Shown here piece after piece: positions 59,683 through 64,000 of a stretch of 64,000 nucleotides of DNA (positions are counted from its first letter, which is position 1; each line of letters starts with the position of its first letter). The DNA lies in assembly GCF_026672425.1 (NCBI RefSeq), contig NZ_JAPPRC010000006.1:248001-312000 (forward strand), given 5' to 3'. This DNA is from Pannonibacter sp. SL95. GTDB lineage: Bacteria; Pseudomonadota; Alphaproteobacteria; Rhizobiales; Stappiaceae. The notes under the pieces were generated by a model. That model did not search any database. It was not told the origin of the DNA and saw only the letters and a program-made list of their open reading frames with translations. A program made the translations under genes and the position numbers.

Positions 59683-60002
59683 CTGGCGCATTGAAGTACT
59701 GACCGCTTGGTTGCCGGACGCATCGCTCCAGCCACATCCCTTTGCGGAGACCACCTTGCCCGGACAGGCAGGTTGGCGAGGGCGCCAGCCCTACTCTTGA
59801 TGATGGCCGCGTTATGCCATGGACGGTGCATGGGGTCAATCACCTGAAAGGCCCGGTTGGAGCTGTTTCCCAGTGCTCCGTTTGAGCCTCGCGCGAGGTG
59901 GTCAACAACTCCTTAACGGGATGCACCGCAGGGTGTCGGCGGCGCAGGTGAGCAGCGCAGGCAGGGATGCGCGCAAGGCCAGGGGACAGCGGGAGGGGAC
60001 AG
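59683..60002. other. Leader region of the 102-aa gene and DUF1275 promoter region
   Basis: About 320 bp without a credible gene. Minus-strand sequence 59690-59800 is rich in GC stretches with local complementarity (for example CCTGCC/GGGCAAGG) and would be a long 5' leader or a small RNA ending at the hairpin above. The right half (59820-60002) holds the upstream region of DUF1275. Confidence 0.45.
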
Positions 60003-60734
60003 ATGACAGGCGAAGGGATGAGCCGCCAGGGGCTGTTTGATCCGGCCCGGCCGTTGACGGCGATGATGCTGGCCTTCTGCGCCTGCTATGTCGACGTTGT
60101 CTGCGTCCTTGGCCTGTTCCACACCTTTACCGCCTTCGTCACAGGCACGCTTGTCGTGCTGTGCACGGAGATCTTCACCTTGCCGGAGGACGCCAAGCTG
60201 AAGCTGGTGGTGCTCGCGACCTTCTTCGCCGCGACGCTCGGCTGGTACGAGCTGATCGTCCGCCTGAAGGCCGCAGGGCATCTGCGGCTGGCGCCGCTCC
60301 TGGTGCTGGAAGCCGCGTTGCTGGTCGTGTTCCTGCTGGTGACCGTGCTTGCCGGGCCTCTGGAACATCCCCTGGCGCTGGCGACAATTGCTGCCGTGAT
60401 GATCTCGACCCTCGCCATGTCGCTGCAAAACGTGATCATGAGCGAGCTGCTGAACTACCACGCACCGACAACCTTCATGACCGGCAACACCATGCGTCTG
60501 ATTGCCGGACTGGTTTCCGGCTGGCTGGCCACGGCACCGGCTGCACCCGAGCAGGTGGCGGATGCGCGGGCGCGCGCCATCCAGCACGCGCAGGTGATCC
60601 TTGCCTTTGTCGGCGGCGGGCTGATGGCGGGCTTCGGTATGATGCAGGTCGGCTTTTATGCGCTGCTGCTGCCGGTCGGCATCCTGCTGACCATGGCCGC
60701 GGCACAGCGGCCGCAGTCATCCGGGCAAGGCTGA
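60003..60734 (+). CDS. DUF1275 (YoaK) family membrane protein
   Basis: 243 aa from ATG 60003 with GGGAGGGGACAG upstream; an earlier ATG 59967 has no ribosome site. Six or seven hydrophobic segments. The family marks are FCACYVDVVCVLGLFHTFTA then FVTGTLVVL near residue 25, and PTTFMTGNTMRLIAGLVSGW near residue 155. YoaK-like proteins are inner-membrane proteins of unknown activity, sometimes linked to acidic stress. The 3' end is 46 bp before a structured leader of the next gene. Confidence 0.88.
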   Translation: MTGEGMSRQGLFDPARPLTAMMLAFCACYVDVVCVLGLFHTFTAFVTGTLVVLCTEIFTLPEDAKLKLVVLATFFAATLGWYELIVRLKAAGHLRLAPLLVLEAALLVVFLLVTVLAGPLEHPLALATIAAVMISTLAMSLQNVIMSELLNYHAPTTFMTGNTMRLIAGLVSGWLATAPAAPEQVADARARAIQHAQVILAFVGGGLMAGFGMMQVGFYALLLPVGILLTMAAAQRPQSSGQG

Positions 60735-60780
60735 TCCGCCACGTCCGTCTGTCACAGCCTGCTGGCGGGCGCGTCTTTAA

Positions 60781-60828
60781 CTCATGACCCTGTCCATATC
60801 GGGAGGCGCGGCCTCCCGCAGTCATGAG
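60781..60828 (+). promoter_or_regulatory. Two-tier leader hairpin overlapping the ribosome site of the 338-aa gene
   Basis: Outer stem CTCATGAC (60781-60788) / GTCATGAG (60821-60828) encloses an 11-nt bulge on the left and the inner perfect stem CGGGAGGC (60800-60807) / GCCTCCCG (60811-60818). The outer 3' arm includes the first GAG of the GAGGA ribosome site upstream of ATG 60837. It may regulate translation or terminate the DUF1275 transcript. Confidence 0.6.
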
Positions 60829-60836
60829 GACCTGCC

Positions 60837-61853
60837 ATGCCGGCTCAAGATGATCCCAGCCTGATGATGATCAACGCCAACAACGTCGGCTTCGGGACGG
60901 TGCGCCTCGATCCGGCGGCAGATGCGGGGGATTATCGCAACCACCTTTCCTTGACGCCGGCGCAGATGCCAAGCGTCTATTATGGAAGCCCGCTGAACAA
61001 CAATTCCGTGCGGCTGCGTCCGTTGCATGAACACGGCTTTGTTGCCACCACAGCCGGCACGCGGCTGTATTTCGCCGTGGCAGGCCTGCTCGGTGACATG
61101 CAGAACCCGCGCAACGCGCTGTCGACGAGCTGGGAGGCGGTCACGGACCCGGTCTACAAGAGCAAGTACTACGTCTATGTCCGGCTGGGTGTCTCTGGCA
61201 CCGACTTTGCCCAGACGCTCGCGGCGCTGCAGAACACGGCCCAGCTGATCACCACCGACGAACTGGTGAACGCCAATGCCGCCAACAACGTTACCGGTCT
61301 CACGCGGGTTGTCTATGTCACGGCCGGAGACCTCGCCGGGACGTTCTGGGCCTTCAAGCGCTCCGGCTGGAAAAGTGACTTTATCGGGCGCAGCGATGTC
61401 AACAAGCGCTATAGGCCCCTGTGCCTGATGGATTTCCCGATCGGGGCCATGCAGGTGGCCGCCGCGCAGGCGACGGGCGCCAATTTCGGCAACGCGCTGG
61501 CGCTGATCCCGGATGACAGGGCGAATGTGCATGTCGGCCACAGCCTGATCGATGCCAACAATCTCAGGGCCTACTATCAGGCGCAGGTCTACCCAAGTCC
61601 GGCCGGGAACGTGGCCGGCAACACGATCTGGACCAACTTCAGCCGGCTGGGCACATTCCTCCAGCGAGCATCCTACCCGGGTCTGCACGGTGTCGCGGTG
61701 ACTGGCCCGAACATCCGGGCAGGCCAGCAATATTATCCGCGTGACTACTTCCGCAGCTTCCCGGTCTATGACCGCAACCTGCCATCCATCCAGGTGACGG
61801 CCAACCAGGCCGGCACCATGGCGGCGATGATCAATGGCTTCGTGAACGCCTGA
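60837..61853 (+). CDS. Uncharacterised protein, 338 aa
   Basis: Starts ATG 60837 (MPAQDDPSLMMINANNVGFG) with GAGGA 6-7 nt upstream. No signal peptide or membrane segment. The composition is Asn-, Tyr- and Ala-rich with little charge, for example GSPLNNNSVRLRPLHEHGFV and SKYYVYVRLGVSGTDFAQTL. Phrases such as TAGDLAGTFWAFKRSGWKSD suggest alternating beta strands and loops. I recognise no domain. Its unusual composition, and that of the 63044 gene, sets both apart from their neighbours. Confidence 0.75.
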   Translation: MPAQDDPSLMMINANNVGFGTVRLDPAADAGDYRNHLSLTPAQMPSVYYGSPLNNNSVRLRPLHEHGFVATTAGTRLYFAVAGLLGDMQNPRNALSTSWEAVTDPVYKSKYYVYVRLGVSGTDFAQTLAALQNTAQLITTDELVNANAANNVTGLTRVVYVTAGDLAGTFWAFKRSGWKSDFIGRSDVNKRYRPLCLMDFPIGAMQVAAAQATGANFGNALALIPDDRANVHVGHSLIDANNLRAYYQAQVYPSPAGNVAGNTIWTNFSRLGTFLQRASYPGLHGVAVTGPNIRAGQQYYPRDYFRSFPVYDRNLPSIQVTANQAGTMAAMINGFVNA

Positions 61854-61895
61854 TGTGAACTGCTGGCGCGCGCGGTCCCGCCCGCGCCACTTCGC

Positions 61896-62099
61896 TCAAT
61901 AATGCGGCGGCTTGTCGATCCGGTGGGTCGGCAGACCTGTCTCGATCAGCTCGTCGATCTGGTCCGTCATTTCCATCAGCTTGCGCGTCAGCCGGTCGAT
62001 TTGCTTGCCCTGCTCGATGACCACGGCATTGAGCTCGTCAATCGTGTGATTGGCATGAGCAAGGTCGATTTCCAGTTTCTCGATCCGCTCTTCGGACAT
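61896..62099 (-). CDS. slyX: SlyX-like protein
   Basis: 67 aa. A single coiled-coil helix (IEKLEIDLAHANHTIDELNA through RLTRKLMEMTDQ) ending in the family signature PPHY. SlyX proteins are small cytoplasmic helical proteins of unknown role, often near peptidyl-prolyl isomerase genes, which is not the case here. The gene is convergent with the 338-aa gene (42-bp gap) and divergent from the downstream GST. Confidence 0.92.
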   Translation of the reverse strand: MSEERIEKLEIDLAHANHTIDELNAVVIEQGKQIDRLTRKLMEMTDQIDELIETGLPTHRIDKPPHY

Positions 62100-62263
62100 G
62101 GTGTCTCCGGGGGCCGTCAGGGGTAACAGACGAACCGCCTACGCTCATTTCCGCGTGAGGACAAGATGGCCGGGGCTTGGAAAGCGCGGCAGGCGTGCTA
62201 GATCAAATGCGTCCTACCCTTGCCTGCGCCGCCCGGCCCGGGCAGCCCAGCGAAAGCACTGCC

Positions 62264-62968
62264 ATGACGACCCTTGCCGATTTTCCGATCACGCGGAAGT
62301 GGCCGGCCCAGCATCCGGACCGCCTGCAGCTCTATTCCCTGCCGACTCCCAACGGCATCAAGGTCAGCGCCATGCTGGTGGAAACCGGTCTGTCCTTTGA
62401 GGCCCACCTGGTTGACTTTGCCAGCAACGACCAGCTGACGCCGGAGTTCCTGTCGCTCAACCCGAACAACAAGATCCCGGCGATCATCGATCCGAACGGT
62501 CCGGCTGGTCAGCCGCTGGCACTGTGGGAGTCCGGCGCGATCCTGATCTATCTGGCCGAAAAGACTGGCCAGTTCCTCGCGAAGGATCCGGCACAGAAGT
62601 ATGAAACGATCCAGTGGCTGATGTGGCAGATGGGTGGGCTCGGTCCGATGTCCGGCCAGCTCGGCTTCTTCCACAAGTTCGCCGGCCGCGAGTATGAGGA
62701 CCGCCGCCCGTTCGAGCGCTACCGCGACGAGGTCAAGCGCTTGCTCGGCGTGCTCGACAAGCGCCTCGAGGGCCGCGACTGGATCATGGGCAGCGATTAC
62801 AGCATCGCCGACATCGCCTGCTGGCCGTGGCTGCGGACAATCTCCGGCTTCTATGAGGCCGCAGACCATGTCGACCTGGCGAGCCGCACCAACGTGCTGC
62901 GCTGGTTCGAGGCCTGCATGGCCCGTCCGGCCAGCGAGGCTGCGGTCAACATTCCGCCGCGCGGCTGA
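62264..62968 (+). CDS. Glutathione S-transferase (YfcG/Ure2p-like, nu class)
   Basis: 234 aa from ATG 62264 (MTTLADFPITRKWPAQHPDR); an earlier ATG at 62177 is in the frame but unlike the family. The thioredoxin-fold half contains LPTPNGIKVSAMLVETGLSF near residue 27, with the TPNG active-site region of YfcG-like enzymes, NPNNKIPAIIDPNGP near residue 65 and LWESGAILIYLAEKTGQFL near residue 88. The helical domain ends near SDYSIADIACWPWL. These enzymes act as disulfide reductases using two glutathiones. Its stop overlaps a hairpin. Confidence 0.94.
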   Translation: MTTLADFPITRKWPAQHPDRLQLYSLPTPNGIKVSAMLVETGLSFEAHLVDFASNDQLTPEFLSLNPNNKIPAIIDPNGPAGQPLALWESGAILIYLAEKTGQFLAKDPAQKYETIQWLMWQMGGLGPMSGQLGFFHKFAGREYEDRRPFERYRDEVKRLLGVLDKRLEGRDWIMGSDYSIADIACWPWLRTISGFYEAADHVDLASRTNVLRWFEACMARPASEAAVNIPPRG

Positions 62969-62993
62969 CGCGGGGCCAGACCAGACCCGCGTC
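62967..62993. terminator. Hairpin at the GST stop codon
   Basis: GACGCGGG (62967-62974) pairs perfectly with CCCGCGTC (62986-62993), loop 11 nt. It overlaps the last base pairs of the GST gene and precedes the convergent 63044 gene. No U-tract. Confidence 0.55.
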
Positions 62994-63043
62994 CGCTAGG
63001 GCGTCGATCAACCCGTCGCCTGCCGTTCTGCCAGTTCTGGCGG

Positions 63044-63691
63044 TTACGGCAGGCTGGCGTGGTCGATCACATATCGGATCGCGTCGCCGTCATGAACCTG
63101 ACGGAAGATGAGATAGTGCGAGGGGCCGGCCATCTCCCCGGCCGCCAGGGGGCGGGCGGTCTTCAGCGCGGCCACCTGGGCCTTGCCGATCGGATGGACG
63201 GTGAGCTGCGTCCCGTCAGCGCCAACCATCGTGTAAGGCGCATCGCCCGGTTGCCGTGCCAGGAAGGTCGCGGCGGGTTCGGCCTGCATGTAGCCGGACA
63301 GTTGCAGCATCGTCGTTTCGGTATGCGCGAAGGGCACGCCATCCCGTTGCTTGCTGTTGTGCCAGGAACAGAGCGGCATCAGGTAACAGATGCCACCGAT
63401 GGCCACAGAGCCATCGCTGTTCGGCGTCATGTGGCCGCCGACATTGAACGAGGGATGCGACGAGGCATCCGTCGGCAGGGGCGAGGTGACATAGCAGTTT
63501 CCATTGATGCCGTTGTCGATCAACAATTGCTTCCAGGTCACGCCATCGATCTTCGGGTCATCCGTGCTGCCGTCGACGTTGTAGAGCGTTCCCGGGTACT
63601 GGACGACTGTTGCGGAGGTTGACGTCAGCACCGCATCGCCGAAATCTTCGTAGAACTGCTTGAGGATCTGCGCTGCCTCAGGTGTTGCCAT
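63044..63691 (-). CDS. Uncharacterised protein, 215 aa
   Basis: Starts ATG 63691, with GGAGG close upstream. No signal peptide. Motifs seen: an N-terminal helix EAAQILKQFYEDFGD, an NVDGSTDDPKIDGVTWKQLL segment, GGICYLMPLCSWHNSKQRDG near residue 100 (with CSWHN, which could be a metal or redox site), and a C-terminal strand-rich part ending SHYLIFRQVHDGDAIRYVID. Not recognised; composition is similar in style to the 338-aa protein. It is convergent with the GST. Confidence 0.65.
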   Translation of the reverse strand: MATPEAAQILKQFYEDFGDAVLTSTSATVVQYPGTLYNVDGSTDDPKIDGVTWKQLLIDNGINGNCYVTSPLPTDASSHPSFNVGGHMTPNSDGSVAIGGICYLMPLCSWHNSKQRDGVPFAHTETTMLQLSGYMQAEPAATFLARQPGDAPYTMVGADGTQLTVHPIGKAQVAALKTARPLAAGEMAGPSHYLIFRQVHDGDAIRYVIDHASLP

Positions 63692-63970
63692 GTTTGCCTC
63701 CTGCCCTCAGGGTTGATTGTCCTGTCGGCAGCATCATCTCGCCGCCTTCAGGGAAAGACGTTTGGCCGTCTCTCATGTGCCAGCCAAGCACGACAGGCGT
63801 GAAATGAACGGATGACCGGATGCGCGACAGCCGCCGGTTCGACTTAAATCCCCACGGATGACAAAAATTTAACTCGGCGCTGCCTTTCGCCCGCCCATAT
63901 TCAGGGTCACGCCATTGTTTCGACCGCGCGCGGCTGCTTCGGCTGCGCCAGACCGGGAGACCGAATTTCA
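63692..63970. other. Intergenic region at the right edge
   Basis: 279 bp with no convincing gene, divergent between the 215-aa protein and a possible gene starting at 63971. A small hairpin AGACG-TTTGGC-CGTCT lies near 63757-63772. An AT-rich stretch around 63862-63872 (AAAAATTTAA) may be promoter sequence. Confidence 0.4.
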
Positions 63971-64000
63971 TGCGGATGACCGCCGCCTATCGCCGTTGCC
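63971..64000 (+). CDS. Possible start of a gene cut by the window edge
   Basis: ATG 63971 is preceded by GGGAGACC and begins MRMTAAYRRC, with the frame open to the edge. Only ten codons are seen, so this rests on the ribosome site and the start alone. Confidence 0.3.

Overview
The window looks like a chromosome segment of an alphaproteobacterium, most likely a member of Hyphomicrobiales (Rhizobiales), possibly near Stappia/Pannonibacter. The reasons are the high GC content, a hisS-hisZ-hisG cluster, a tRNA-His with A73 and no encoded G-1, a plant-type gshA, two phasins, a PleC/DivJ/PdhS-type histidine kinase and an alphaproteobacterial CheZ. The family-level placement is inference only. About 58 protein genes, one tRNA, one IS110-family insertion sequence and several palindromic dispersed repeats can be supported.

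Layout. 1-5.5 kb: a truncated thiamine-diphosphate enzyme, a small conserved protein, a two-domain kinase/ATPase and a tauE-like/azlC/azlD exporter operon. 5.9-10.5 kb: tRNA-His and a 1437-residue sensor kinase. 10.9-12.3 kb: two phasins, the second behind a promoter that overlaps a TGC/GCA-rich PhaR-like operator. 12.3-18.8 kb: GNAT, acyl-CoA dehydrogenase, glutamine amidotransferase, DMT exporter, GST, and a LysR gene divergent from a DUF1127 gene. 18.9-20.5 kb: palindromic repeats followed by an IS110-family transposase with a structured 5' region. 20.6-27.5 kb: xseA, an lldD operon with its GntR regulator, DUF3422, cytochrome c and LysR. 27.6-33.2 kb: glcDEF and a ClC-family gene; glcE carries two apparent single-base insertions and the ClC gene one frameshift. 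33.3-39.4 kb: a DUF1796-like protein, L,D-transpeptidase, DUF2927, CheZ, tag and a chemoreceptor. 39.7-46.7 kb: hisG-hisZ-hisS, a DUF937 protein, gshA and rsmE. 46.8-52 kb: an RND efflux operon divergent from a TetR gene across a perfect palindrome. 52-56.3 kb: a truncated globin and a GT2-GtrA/GT39/ChbG-like sugar-lipid cluster. 56.4-58.6 kb: a Crp-type regulator, an NsrR-type Rrf2 regulator, and a divergent globin operon with two tiny membrane proteins. 58.7-64 kb: thioesterase, DUF1275, SlyX, GST and three proteins that I do not recognise.

Functional themes are oxidation of 2-hydroxy acids (lldD, glcDEF), polyhydroxybutyrate granules, chemotaxis, histidine synthesis and histidyl-tRNA charging, glutathione metabolism, efflux, and a probable nitric-oxide response module. 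The least described pieces are the NsrR/globin/micro-membrane-protein operon with twin inverted operators, the 161-bp inverted element pair, the structured region upstream of the IS110 transposase, two Shine-Dalgarno-overlapping leader hairpins near 59.7 and 60.8 kb, and a ChbG-like protein that has lost its metal ligands. All calls come from reading the sequence; no database search was run.
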